A stretch of 9,614 bases of DNA, taken from Pseudomonadota bacterium (GTDB lineage: Bacteria > Desulfobacterota > BSN033 > WVXP01 > G020346125). A program made the translations under genes and the position numbers. The notes beneath the pieces are model-generated. The model saw only the letters and a program-made list of their open reading frames with translations. It searched no databases and was not told the origin of the DNA. Position 1 is the stretch's first letter. Each line of letters opens with the position of its first letter. Shown here in pieces: positions 1-6,568 of this stretch. The stretch lies in the NCBI GenBank assembly GCA_030608745.1, contig JAUWDQ010000090.1, forward strand, positions 1 to 9,614. Direction: 5' to 3'.

Positions 1-2
1 CG

Positions 3-722
3 GCCCTTTTGGCTGCCCGGAAAAATAAAGATCAGGTGGGGATGGATGACTTCGAAGAGGCCATCGACCGGGTCGTAGCTGGCCTGGAGAAGAAGAGAAG
101 GGTGATGTCCAAAAAGGAGAAGGAGATCGTGGCCCACCACGAATCGGGCCATGCCCTTGTGGCCTCAGTCCTCCCCAACGCCGATCCCGTTCGCCGGGTT
201 TCCATCATTCCCCGGGGCATCTCAGCCCTTGGCTATACGCTTCAGCTCCCCACCGAAGACCGATACCTCATGACTAAATCAGAGCTCCTGGACCGATTGG
301 CCGTGTTGCTGGGTGGAAGAATTGCCGAAGAAATTACCTTAGGGGAGATCTCAACCGGGGCCCATAACGACCTTCAGAGGGCAACGGATATCGCCACCAG
401 CATGGTCAAGGAATACGGGATGAGCGAGAAACTGGGCTATGTCACTTTCGAGAAGGAGAAGAGGCCCCTCTTCCTGCAACTCCCCTTCCCATCCTCCAAG
501 GAATATAGCGAGGAAACGGCCAAGGAGATTGATGAAGAGATAAAACACATCATCGATGAGACCTACACCAGGGCCAAGAGGATATTGGTTCAGAACGAGG
601 CAAGATTAAAAAAACTAGCCGACCTGCTCTTGGAAAAGGAGGTGGTTGAGGAGAAAGATCTGAAAAAGGTCCTGGGCAAAATCCTTGTAGAGGTTGAAAA
701 ACCCAAACGGAAATCGGCTTAA
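3..722 (+). CDS. ftsH: ATP-dependent zinc metalloprotease FtsH, C-terminal part (partial)
   Basis: This is the 3' part of ftsH, the membrane-anchored AAA+ hexameric protease that degrades membrane and short-lived cytosolic proteins. The 5' part (membrane helices and ATPase core) lies outside the window. The frame opens with ALLAARK, the end of the AAA lid in this family, so the TTG at 9 is an internal leucine codon and not a start. The M41 peptidase domain fills the rest. The zinc-binding HExxH motif (HESGH) is encoded at 138-152. The third zinc ligand is most likely the Asp at 369-371, in the context STGAHNDLQRAT, which matches the conserved family segment. The catalytic residues are intact and the tail ends in a basic KPKRKSA. 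Four small membrane-protein genes follow on the same strand after a 74-bp gap. Confidence is high for identity; only completeness is limited by the window edge. Confidence 0.96.
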   Translation, partial: ALLAARKNKDQVGMDDFEEAIDRVVAGLEKKRRVMSKKEKEIVAHHESGHALVASVLPNADPVRRVSIIPRGISALGYTLQLPTEDRYLMTKSELLDRLAVLLGGRIAEEITLGEISTGAHNDLQRATDIATSMVKEYGMSEKLGYVTFEKEKRPLFLQLPFPSSKEYSEETAKEIDEEIKHIIDETYTRAKRILVQNEARLKKLADLLLEKEVVEEKDLKKVLGKILVEVEKPKRKSA

Positions 723-796
723 TTCTCCGCAAACAATGGAAATGAATGTGATGTTTCGAAATCAAAAATCAATTCTTTCTTATGGGGTGGGATAAA

Positions 797-1093
797 ATGG
801 CAGAAAAAGCACAAAAAATCGTAAAGGGGGGATTTAGGGCCACCATGGCCCTCATTATCGCTATCATCGCCCTCATCTTTTCCATCATCAGCTATCAGCG
901 CACGGGGGGAACGATCGGCCTGGAAGACGAGATCAAAGCCCTGCAGAAAAAAACGGAAACATTGAAGAAGGAAACCATCCAGCAGGTGAAAAAGTTAGAG
1001 GAGAAGACCAAGAAGCTCAAGCAGGAGACCGGTGAAGCCCTTGAAAGATTGGGAAAGACGCTGAAATTGGAAGAAGCAAGGGGAAAAAAGTAA
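797..1093 (+). CDS. Small membrane-anchored coiled-coil protein with YQRTGG motif (copy 1)
   Basis: I do not recognise a named family. The 98-residue product has a short basic N-terminus, one hydrophobic helix at about residues 17-33 ending in SYQRTGG, and then a long Lys/Glu-rich stretch (about 43-95) with the spacing of a coiled coil. It is therefore probably a single-pass inner-membrane protein with a helical soluble tail. I prefer the ATG at 797 because GGGGTGGG lies about six bases upstream. The in-frame ATG at 782 (five more residues) has no such site. It sits 74 bp after ftsH and 21 bp before a LapA-domain gene. It is a clear relative of the gene at 1385-1717, sharing the pattern IIAIIAL-I-SI--YQRTGG. 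Function unknown; a role near FtsH is only suggested by position. Confidence 0.8.
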   Translation: MAEKAQKIVKGGFRATMALIIAIIALIFSIISYQRTGGTIGLEDEIKALQKKTETLKKETIQQVKKLEEKTKKLKQETGEALERLGKTLKLEEARGKK

Positions 1094-1114
1094 TTCCTGG
1101 GAAAGGGATACCCT

Positions 1115-1357
1115 ATGTCAGCTAAAACTATTGTCTTCATCGTCCTAACTATCCTGATCGTCATCTTTACTTACCAAAATACCCAGGTTGTTGATATTCA
1201 TTTTTTCACGTGGAAGAGGTCCATCCCCAATGCGCTTATGCTCTTGAGCACCCTTTTTATCGGTATCATCCTGGGATGGCTCCTCACATGGACGGGCTAC
1301 TCCCGGAAGAAACGAAAGGTCAAGGCCGAGGCAGAGGAGAAAAAACCGATTATATAA
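1115..1357 (+). CDS. LapA-domain (DUF1049) small inner-membrane protein, copy 1
   Basis: The 80-residue protein has two hydrophobic helices (about residues 5-20 and 40-58) joined by a short loop containing YQNTQVVDIHFF, followed by a basic/acidic cytosolic tail. This architecture, with the N-x-x-x-V-x-I/L-x-F loop and a Gly-rich second helix (FIGIILGWLL), is typical of the LapA (lipopolysaccharide assembly protein A, DUF1049) family. In E. coli LapA is encoded next to LapB, which is an FtsH adaptor controlling LpxC degradation; that is family knowledge, and no lapB is visible here. A GGGAAAGGGA site precedes the ATG with good spacing. The gene is tightly packed (21 bp after the first YQRTGG gene, 27 bp before the second), so co-transcription is likely. 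Exact role unproven. Confidence 0.8.
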   Translation: MSAKTIVFIVLTILIVIFTYQNTQVVDIHFFTWKRSIPNALMLLSTLFIGIILGWLLTWTGYSRKKRKVKAEAEEKKPII

Positions 1358-1384
1358 ATCATTAAAAGAAAGGGGGTACAACAT

Positions 1385-1717
1385 ATGCTGGCCGTCGTTA
1401 CCTTCATCATCGCCATAATTGCCCTGATCATTTCCATCCTGGCTTACCAAAGGACCGGGGGGGCAAAGGAACTGAAGCAAAAGGTTGATTCCCTTTCTTC
1501 ATCCATGGAATCCCTCAAGGAGCGCGTAGGGGTTGGCTTAAAGGAACAGATCGACCATCTCACATCCGTCAAGGAATCCATCAGGGATAGGACAGCCGGT
1601 GCCATCGATCGGCTGGAAAAAGCTGTGAGGAAAAAGCCAGAGGAAAAACCTCTTGAGAAAAAACCCCCCGAGAAAAAAGCTCCTAAACCGAGAAGACCCA
1701 GGGCGAAGAAGGGATAA
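1385..1717 (+). CDS. Small membrane-anchored protein with YQRTGG motif (copy 2), Lys/Pro-rich tail
   Basis: The 110-residue product is a paralogue of the 797-1093 protein. Its N-terminal helix (about residues 2-20) ends in AYQRTGG and is nearly the same pattern as in copy 1. A probable helical or coiled-coil segment (about 27-75) follows, and then a strongly basic Lys/Pro/Glu tail (about 76-110) with repeats of the type EKKP, ending KPRRPRAKKG. A strong ribosome site, AAAGGGGG, stands 7-8 bases before the ATG. Unlike copy 1, the protein begins almost directly with the membrane helix. The basic tail could contact nucleic acid, phospholipid head groups or ribosomes, or simply be disordered; the sequence cannot tell. 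A hairpin terminator follows at 1749, so this looks like the last gene of the first transcription unit. The family is not recognised. Confidence 0.8.
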   Translation: MLAVVTFIIAIIALIISILAYQRTGGAKELKQKVDSLSSSMESLKERVGVGLKEQIDHLTSVKESIRDRTAGAIDRLEKAVRKKPEEKPLEKKPPEKKAPKPRRPRAKKG

Positions 1718-1748
1718 CGCCTTCTATCGGGAGTCGAGCATTGTGAAG

Positions 1749-1781
1749 AAGAGCCCAAGGGTCCTTCTCTTGGCTCTTTTA
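1749..1781 (+). terminator. Intrinsic terminator after the second YQRTGG gene
   Basis: The arm AAGAGCCCAAG (1749-1759) pairs with CTTGGCTCTT (1769-1778) with one bulged C and a nine-base loop. The right arm runs directly into TTATTATTT. It lies 32 bp after the stop codon at 1717, in the expected place for an intrinsic terminator, and separates this gene from the second LapA-domain gene. Confidence 0.75.
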
Positions 1782-1838
1782 TTATTTCCCTTTTAAGGAA
1801 AATCCCGTTATTTAAAACACATGGAGAGGGGAAAAGCC

Positions 1839-2189
1839 ATGAAAATCATTATATACATCATCATCATTGTTGTATTCTTCCTAGCAGTTGTTTTCGGGGT
1901 GAAAAACAATGAACCCGTCACCCTCGCCTACATTTTTGGTTGGGAAACACCTCCCTTTCCCATATACTATTTGATATTCATTCCCTTCATCATCGGCTGC
2001 GTGATGGGGGGTCTCTTCGGGTTTAAAAGATCCCTGCATTTAAATAGCACCGTTAAAAAACTCCACAAATCGCACAGGGAATTGCAGGAGAAGCTGAAAA
2101 AGGCTCAAGAGGCTAAAATCTCCATGGAGTACGAAACCCCGGTACTGGAGGAGACGCCAACGGATACGGAGGTAATCCCCACCACATAA
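1839..2189 (+). CDS. LapA-domain (DUF1049) inner-membrane protein, copy 2
   Basis: The 116-residue protein again has the LapA layout. A first helix (about residues 3-21) is followed by the loop VKNNEPVTLAYIFGWETPPFP, then a Gly-rich second helix (about 42-65, GCVMGGLFGF), a basic stretch, a coiled-coil-like segment (about 70-95, HRELQEKLKKAQEAK) and a Thr/Glu/Pro-rich tail. It is longer than the copy at 1115-1357 and more typical of the family. I chose the ATG at 1839 because GGAGAGGGG lies seven bases upstream; the in-frame ATG at 1821 has no ribosome site and would turn that site into coding sequence. The preceding terminator implies its own promoter or read-through. Function is inferred only from the family: envelope/LPS homeostasis. 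Confidence 0.8.
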   Translation: MKIIIYIIIIVVFFLAVVFGVKNNEPVTLAYIFGWETPPFPIYYLIFIPFIIGCVMGGLFGFKRSLHLNSTVKKLHKSHRELQEKLKKAQEAKISMEYETPVLEETPTDTEVIPTT

Positions 2190-2275
2190 GGGAAACTCTT
2201 CTGATAAATTCTGGTGGAAAGTTGAAGCAAACCTCCCCGAATTACTCCCAAACCATCCAATGAGCGAAACAAATC

Positions 2276-3616
2276 ATGGCAAAGGATAGAAACCTCCAAC
2301 AACTCAGAACCGATGTGATAGAAATCTTCAACCATGCCCTGAGAGCAGTGGATCCCGTCGAAGCCGTTAAGAGACACCTGAAGCTGGAAGGGGAAGATCT
2401 CAGGGTCAATGGAAAAACCTATTCCCTTCGAGATTATGGCCATATCGCCGTCACCGGGGGTGGCAAGGCTGGGGCCTCTATGGCCCTGGCCGTAGAGGAA
2501 ATCCTTGGCGATCGAATCACACGAGGGGTCATCAACGTAAAATACGGACACCTTTCCGAACTAAAAAGGGTCAAACTCAATGAAGTGGGCCATCCCATCC
2601 CGGACCAAAAGGGAGTCTCGGGGGCGAAGGAGATCGGGGGATTGCTTGAGCAACTGGGTGAAAAGGACCTGGTGATTTGCCTCATCTCCGGAGGAGGATC
2701 CGCCCTGTTACCCTCTCCTGCCGAGGGAATCTCTCTCGAGGACAAACAGAAGATGACCAACCTCCTTCTGGAGTGCGGGGCGAACATCAACGAGATCAAT
2801 GCCATCCGCAAACACATCTCTAAGCTCAAGGGTGGAGGGTTGGCTCGGCTTGCATACCCATCTACCCTTATCGCCTTCATCCTCTCCGATGTGGTCGGTG
2901 ACCCGCTGGATGTCATCGGTTCGGGACCCACCGTTCCCGATAAAAGCACCTTTGGCGACTGTATGGCCATCCTGAGAAAATATCATCTCTCGGAAAAAGC
3001 CCCCGAATCAATCAAGGATCGGATTCAGCGAGGCATCAAGGCAGAAATCGAGGAAACGCCTAAAGCTGGCAATCCCATCTTCGAAAAGACGCACAATGTG
3101 ATTATCGGAAGTAACATCATCGCGGTCAAGGCGGCGGAGCAAAGGGCAAGCAAGTTGGGATATAACCCCCTCATCCTCTCTACCTTTATAGAGGGGGAGA
3201 CGAGGGAGGCGGCCGGAGTCCATGCGGCTATTGCAAAGGAAATCGTAAAAACGAATCACCCTATCAGCCCACCCGCCTGTGTCATCTCCGGAGGGGAGAC
3301 CACGGTGACCATTCGGGGAAAAGGCCTCGGGGGGAGAAATCAGGAATTCGTCCTCGCTTCGGCCCTGGATATCCAGGGATTGGAGGACGTCGTTGTCCTC
3401 AGCGGGGGCACCGACGGTACCGATGGCCCCACCGATGCGGCCGGTGCAATAGCCGATGTCGATACCGTTAAGAGGGCTCACGAACTGGGTTTAGACGCCA
3501 CCGCCTATCTCGAAGATAACGACTCCTATCACTTCTTCGAAAAGCTCGGAGATCTCCTCGTTACAGGCCCTACCAATACCAACGTGATGGACCTTCGGTT
3601 GATCTTGGTGGGATAA
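2276..3616 (+). CDS. Glycerate 2-kinase (MOFRL/DUF4147 family)
   Basis: The 446-residue enzyme would phosphorylate D-glycerate to 2-phosphoglycerate with ATP in the cytosol. The N-terminal DUF4147 domain (about residues 10-245) shows GGGKAGASMA (61-70), containing the lysine expected at the active site, LISGGGSALLPSP (136-148), NAIRKHISKLKGG (175-187) and the loop SDVVGDPLDVIGSGPTVPD (204-222). The C-terminal MOFRL domain (about 300-440) shows SGGETTVTIRGKGLGGRNQE and SGGTDGTDGPTDAAG. Length is normal for the family. The start at 2276 is fixed by an in-frame TGA at 2261-2263, although the ribosome site is weak (only GAG nearby). Its product is one enolase step from the substrate of the pyruvate kinase encoded next, so glycerate can feed lower glycolysis. 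No clear promoter is seen in the 86 bp before it. Confidence 0.93.
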   Translation: MAKDRNLQQLRTDVIEIFNHALRAVDPVEAVKRHLKLEGEDLRVNGKTYSLRDYGHIAVTGGGKAGASMALAVEEILGDRITRGVINVKYGHLSELKRVKLNEVGHPIPDQKGVSGAKEIGGLLEQLGEKDLVICLISGGGSALLPSPAEGISLEDKQKMTNLLLECGANINEINAIRKHISKLKGGGLARLAYPSTLIAFILSDVVGDPLDVIGSGPTVPDKSTFGDCMAILRKYHLSEKAPESIKDRIQRGIKAEIEETPKAGNPIFEKTHNVIIGSNIIAVKAAEQRASKLGYNPLILSTFIEGETREAAGVHAAIAKEIVKTNHPISPPACVISGGETTVTIRGKGLGGRNQEFVLASALDIQGLEDVVVLSGGTDGTDGPTDAAGAIADVDTVKRAHELGLDATAYLEDNDSYHFFEKLGDLLVTGPTNTNVMDLRLILVG

Positions 3617-3746
3617 ATTAAATACAAATACTGGAATGAGGGGAAGACCACTTCTCCAAAAGATTACGATCAGAGACAACGGTTCTTCTCCAGAGATTGG
3701 GGAAGACCGAGGATAAAATTCCATAAGAACGATTTAGACCCCAAGA
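3617..3746. other. Intergenic stretch between glycerate kinase and repeat copy A
   Basis: No gene is recognised here. Two short hairpins use the same arms in opposite order: GGGGAAG/CTTCTCC (3640-3646 with 3651-3657) and CTTCTCC/GGGGAAG (3685-3691 with 3699-3705). Both need a G-U pair. Neither is followed by a T run, so they are not convincing terminators. The words GGGGAAGACC and CTTCTCC-A-AGATT each occur twice, so the stretch may derive from a small duplication. Confidence 0.4.
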
Positions 3747-3902
3747 TTGATGATTTCGTAAAAAGTCGGAATCAGACGGCACAGCAAAAAGCTCCAGATG
3801 CAAGGCGCGCAAATCCTGAGGAATGAGGCGTACATAGAAGTACGCTGCAATGACGAAGGATGCAGCGCAACGCAGCAGATGGACTTTTTACGAAGCCGTC
3901 AA
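3747..3902 (+). mobile_element. MITE-like repeat, copy A
   Basis: This 156-bp non-coding element has imperfect terminal inverted repeats of 21 bp, at 3747-3767 and 3882-3902. Both read TTGAYGRYTTCGTAAAAAGTC when viewed inward, and differ at three positions. It shares most of its interior with copy B (5394-5548), including AGCTCCA, GGCGCGCAAATCCTGAGG, AATGAGGCGTAC and GTACGCTGCA. An internal hairpin is formed by GCGTAC (3828-3833) and GTACGC (3840-3845). There is no transposase inside, so any movement would need an enzyme supplied in trans. I see no clear target-site duplication. The right end lies 26 bp before the pyruvate kinase start. Confidence 0.85.
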
Positions 3903-3928
3903 GATTCGCTTCCCGATCAGGTACGCAT

Positions 3929-5341
3929 ATGCGCAAGACTAAAATCGTATGCACCATTGGCCCCGCCAGCGAGTCAACCGAGATCATAGAGGAATTGGTC
4001 CGATCCGGTATGGATGTGGCTCGGCTCAACTTCTCCCATGGTTCCCTCCAAGGGCATGATTCCAAAATTGAATCCCTGAGGGAGATATCCCGGAAGCTCG
4101 GCAGAAATGTGGCTATCCTCCAGGATCTTGCCGGTCCGAAGATCAGAATAGGACCCTTTAAGAAGGGACACGCTGTCCTAAAACCTCAGGGTTGGTTTAT
4201 CCTGACCACCCGGGATGTAGCTGGGAATGAGGAAGAGGTCTCGGTGAACTATCCGAATCTCCCCCTGGAGGTTAAGCCGGGGGACACGATCCTCATCGGC
4301 GACGGGGCTTTAGAGCTGGAGGTTGCTGAAACTACCCCCAACGACATCCGGTGTCGGGTGATGGCCGGTGGACATATCTCGTCCCGCAAGGGCATCAATC
4401 TGCCCTCGGGGACCCTCAAAATCCCCTCTTTAACGAAAAATGACCGGGAAAACCTCATCTTCGGGATCAAGAAGGGAATCGACTTTGTGGCCCTCTCCTA
4501 TGTGCGAAGGGCCGAAGATATTAAGGGTGCCAGGGAGATTATGAAATCGGAGGGATCTAAGATTCCTATCATCGCAAAAATAGAAACCCGACAAGCGTTG
4601 GATAATATCGACGCTCTATTGGAAGAGGTGGATGGCATTATGGTTGCCCGAGGGGATCTCGGGGTAGAAACCCCTCTGGAAAGGATCCCTCTCGTTCAAA
4701 AAATGCTCATTGGGAAAGCCAATTCGCTGGGGAAACCGGTGATCACGGCTACCCAAATGCTGGGGTCCATGGTCGATAACCCGAGGCCGACTCGGGCAGA
4801 GGTTACCGATATTGCCAATGCCATTTTCGACGGGACCGACGCCCTGATGCTTTCGGAGGAGACTGCTGTGGGAAATTACCCCGTTGAGTCCGTCAGAATG
4901 ATGGTTAATATCGCCACGGCCTCTGAAGAGGGGTTCCCTTATAGGCTTTTCGAAAGGAAAGTCCATGACCGGCGAGGCTGTACACCCGATGCCATAAGTT
5001 ATGGGGCCTACCTTCTGGCTCAGGAGGTGGATGCCAAGGCCATTGTGACCCCTACGGAATCCGGGATGACGGCCCGGCTGGTCTCTAGATATAGGCCGGT
5101 CCATCCAGTGGTAGCATTGAGTCCAAACGAAGGAACCATCAAACAGTTGAGCCTCTCATGGGGAGTTGTTCCCCTCAAGGTTGACAGGTTCGTGGATACC
5201 GACGATATGATTGAAAAGGCAAAGCGGATTACGGTGGAGATGGGTTTTGCGAAGAGGGGCGAAAAAATCGTTCTCACCGCCGGCCTTCCCATCGGCGTTG
5301 CGGGAAACACCAATATCATCAAGATAGCGCTCATTGATTGA
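3929..5341 (+). CDS. pyk: Pyruvate kinase
   Basis: This is the 470-residue cytosolic glycolytic enzyme converting PEP and ADP to pyruvate and ATP. Counted from the ATG at 3929 it opens MRKTKIVCTIGPAS as in typical members. Motifs include ARLNFSHG (31-38), QDLAGPKIRIG (65-75), IIAKIE with the catalytic Lys near 217 and metal-binding Glu219, MVARGDLGVE with Asp243, and KPVITATQML (269-278) followed by PRPTRAE and SEETAVG. The B domain is about 70-167 and the allosteric C domain about 350-470. The frame stays open upstream to an ATG at 3860, but those 23 residues come from repeat copy A and the ATG has no properly spaced ribosome site. At 3929 there is AGG at spacing seven. The position equivalent to rabbit-muscle Glu117 is Lys71, the pattern associated with potassium-independent enzymes. 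A terminator follows. Confidence 0.96.
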   Translation: MRKTKIVCTIGPASESTEIIEELVRSGMDVARLNFSHGSLQGHDSKIESLREISRKLGRNVAILQDLAGPKIRIGPFKKGHAVLKPQGWFILTTRDVAGNEEEVSVNYPNLPLEVKPGDTILIGDGALELEVAETTPNDIRCRVMAGGHISSRKGINLPSGTLKIPSLTKNDRENLIFGIKKGIDFVALSYVRRAEDIKGAREIMKSEGSKIPIIAKIETRQALDNIDALLEEVDGIMVARGDLGVETPLERIPLVQKMLIGKANSLGKPVITATQMLGSMVDNPRPTRAEVTDIANAIFDGTDALMLSEETAVGNYPVESVRMMVNIATASEEGFPYRLFERKVHDRRGCTPDAISYGAYLLAQEVDAKAIVTPTESGMTARLVSRYRPVHPVVALSPNEGTIKQLSLSWGVVPLKVDRFVDTDDMIEKAKRITVEMGFAKRGEKIVLTAGLPIGVAGNTNIIKIALID

Positions 5342-5350
5342 GATACCATT

Positions 5351-5381
5351 GAAAAACTCCTTCTCTTGTGAAGGGTTTTTC
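5351..5381 (+). terminator. Intrinsic terminator after pyruvate kinase
   Basis: GAAAAACTCCTTC (5351-5363) pairs with GAAGGGTTTTTC (5370-5381) through 12 base pairs with one bulged T and a six-base loop. It begins nine bases after the pyk stop codon. The T run lies within the 3' arm, so the hairpin could act in both directions. Repeat copy B begins 12 bp further on. Confidence 0.75.
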
Positions 5382-5393
5382 CTCTATGGAAAG

Positions 5394-5548
5394 GTGATGA
5401 TCTCGTAAAAAGTCAAAATTCAATGGCAAAGTAAAAAGCTCCAAATTCAAGGCGCGCAAATCCTGAGGAATGAGGCGTACTTACAGTACGCTGCAGTGAC
5501 GAATGATGCAGTGCAACGCAGAAGTTGGACTTTTTACGAAGCCATCAA
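5394..5548 (+). mobile_element. MITE-like repeat, copy B
   Basis: This 155-bp copy lies in the same orientation as copy A, with ends at 5394-5414 and 5528-5548 in inverted orientation (core CTCGTAAAAAGTC / GACTTTTTACGAAG). The interior is closely similar to copy A, with the segment GGCGCGCAAATCCTGAGG identical. The internal hairpin is a better one here: GCGTACT (5475-5481), three-base loop, AGTACGC (5485-5491). It carries no transposase. Its left side abuts the pyk terminator region and its right side runs directly into a truncated trkA-like coding sequence. Confidence 0.87.
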
Positions 5549-5781
5549 AGGTGGAAACCGAAGAATACAACCTCGTTGAAATTGCCGCGCCCAAGGAGTA
5601 TATCGGGAAAACCCTGGCCGAACTCAAGTTGAGGAATAAATATAACATCAATATCCTTGCCGTAAGGGGCCTCATCCCGGAAACGATAACCATGAACCCG
5701 GGGGGAACGTTTACCGTAAAGGACAGCGACATCCTCCTCGTTCTGGGAAAATCCGATGATATCGACAAGATTAAGGGATAG
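5503..5781 (+). pseudogene. Truncated TrkA/KtrA C-terminal (RCK_C) fragment fused to repeat copy B
   Basis: Residues from about 5549 onward (VETEEYNLVEIAAPKEYIG...) match the C-terminal regulatory RCK_C (TrkA-C) domain of cytosolic potassium-uptake subunits such as KtrA. The signature is EIAAPKEYIGKTLAELKLR, a NPGGTFTVKDSDILLVLG strand-turn region and a closing DDIDKIKG. The N-terminal nucleotide-binding RCK_N half, about 140 residues in the family, is absent. In its place the frame continues into repeat copy B, whose ATG codons at 5503 and 5506 give a 92-residue reading frame beginning MMQCNAEVGLFTKPS. No good ribosome site precedes those ATGs, and the only later Met sits inside the domain. 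No membrane KtrB/TrkH partner is seen. Most likely this is a remnant left by deletion of the 5' part; a functional stand-alone ligand-binding domain is a less likely alternative. The end overlaps the convergent otsB by 11 bp. Confidence 0.75.
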
Positions 5782-6568
5782 CTGAAAACATCCCCAGGAA
5801 TTGGTAGGCCTCCTCCACGCTCTTGACGAAGTAGGAAGCCTCACTTGCCCCTTTTCGAGGTGAAACCAGGATGGTCAACCCCCGACCTTTCAATGCCCTG
5901 AAGGCATCTTCGTCGGTTTCGTCATCTCCCATATAAATGGGGTAAGGTCTTTCCTTCAACAGGTAATCCGATAAAGAGGCCAATATCCATTTCACCGCGA
6001 ATCCTTTATCCCAAACCACATTGGGACTTACCTCCAAGATCTTCTTTCCCCGTGTAATGGTAATCGTATTGGAGGCCGAGAATTTCTCCATCTCCCGGTA
6101 AAAGGATCTCTTTAAATGGGAATGACGCTTAACCGGCATCATTCTGTAATGCACGCTTACCGTTAGCCCCTTATTCTCAACCAGGACGCCTTGGAAATCG
6201 TTCAACTTCCTTTGCAACATTTCGGCTATTTCCTTTAACAGGGGTTTCGCCCGTAATGCACCCTCATTCACATAGGAAATACTCGGTCCGGCTATTTCCA
6301 TACCATGATTTCCTGCCAGGACGAGGTCCTTGAGACCAATGAACCCCTTCAATTGTTCGATAGCCCTTCCGCTGATGACGCAGACGAAATTCTTTTCGTC
6401 TGCAAGGAGTGAAGCGATGACCTCCCTGTGGTTGGGAGACAGGTGGGCCTTTGGTGGATCCTCAACGATGGGGGTGAGGGTTCCATCATAATCCAAGAAG
6501 AAAGCGCGACGATCTTGAGCCATCACCTCCTCAATAATACCGTCTTTATCATCGAATAGATATTTCAT
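5771..6568 (-). CDS. otsB: Trehalose-6-phosphate phosphatase (HAD superfamily)
   Basis: The 265-residue cytosolic enzyme hydrolyses trehalose 6-phosphate to trehalose, the second step of the OtsA/OtsB pathway for osmotic and desiccation protection. HAD motif I is FFLDYDGTLTP (24-33), with nucleophile Asp26 and general acid Asp28. Motif II is SGR (66-68), followed by the family-typical GNHGMEI (86-92). The motif III lysine lies in WDKG (Lys188), and motif IV is MGDDETDEDAF (213-223). The cap domain lies between the second and third motifs. Length is normal. The start at 6568 has only a weak GAG site upstream. otsA lies upstream on the same strand, but 280 bp separate the two, an unusually large gap that holds a small element. 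The 3' end overlaps the trkA fragment convergently. Confidence 0.94.
   Translation of the reverse strand: MKYLFDDKDGIIEEVMAQDRRAFFLDYDGTLTPIVEDPPKAHLSPNHREVIASLLADEKNFVCVISGRAIEQLKGFIGLKDLVLAGNHGMEIAGPSISYVNEGALRAKPLLKEIAEMLQRKLNDFQGVLVENKGLTVSVHYRMMPVKRHSHLKRSFYREMEKFSASNTITITRGKKILEVSPNVVWDKGFAVKWILASLSDYLLKERPYPIYMGDDETDEDAFRALKGRGLTILVSPRKGASEASYFVKSVEEAYQFLGMFSAIP

Noticed and set aside
2434..2970. 178-residue open frame on the minus strand
   Set aside because: It lies wholly antisense to the glycerate kinase gene, has no family features and follows from the codon bias of the real gene.
3640..3705. Terminator for glycerate kinase
   Set aside because: The two short stems need G-U pairs and have no following T run.
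3860..3928. Extension of pyruvate kinase to the ATG at 3860
   Set aside because: The 23 extra residues are repeat-derived, the ATG lacks a properly spaced ribosome site, and family members begin at the MRKTKIVCTIGP start.
3772..4065. Minus-strand frame containing DGFVKSPSAALRCI, similar to peptides in frames at 5481-5768 and 9127-9540
   Set aside because: The shared peptide is the translated end of the repeat family, not a protein domain; each frame then runs antisense through, or beside, unrelated genes.
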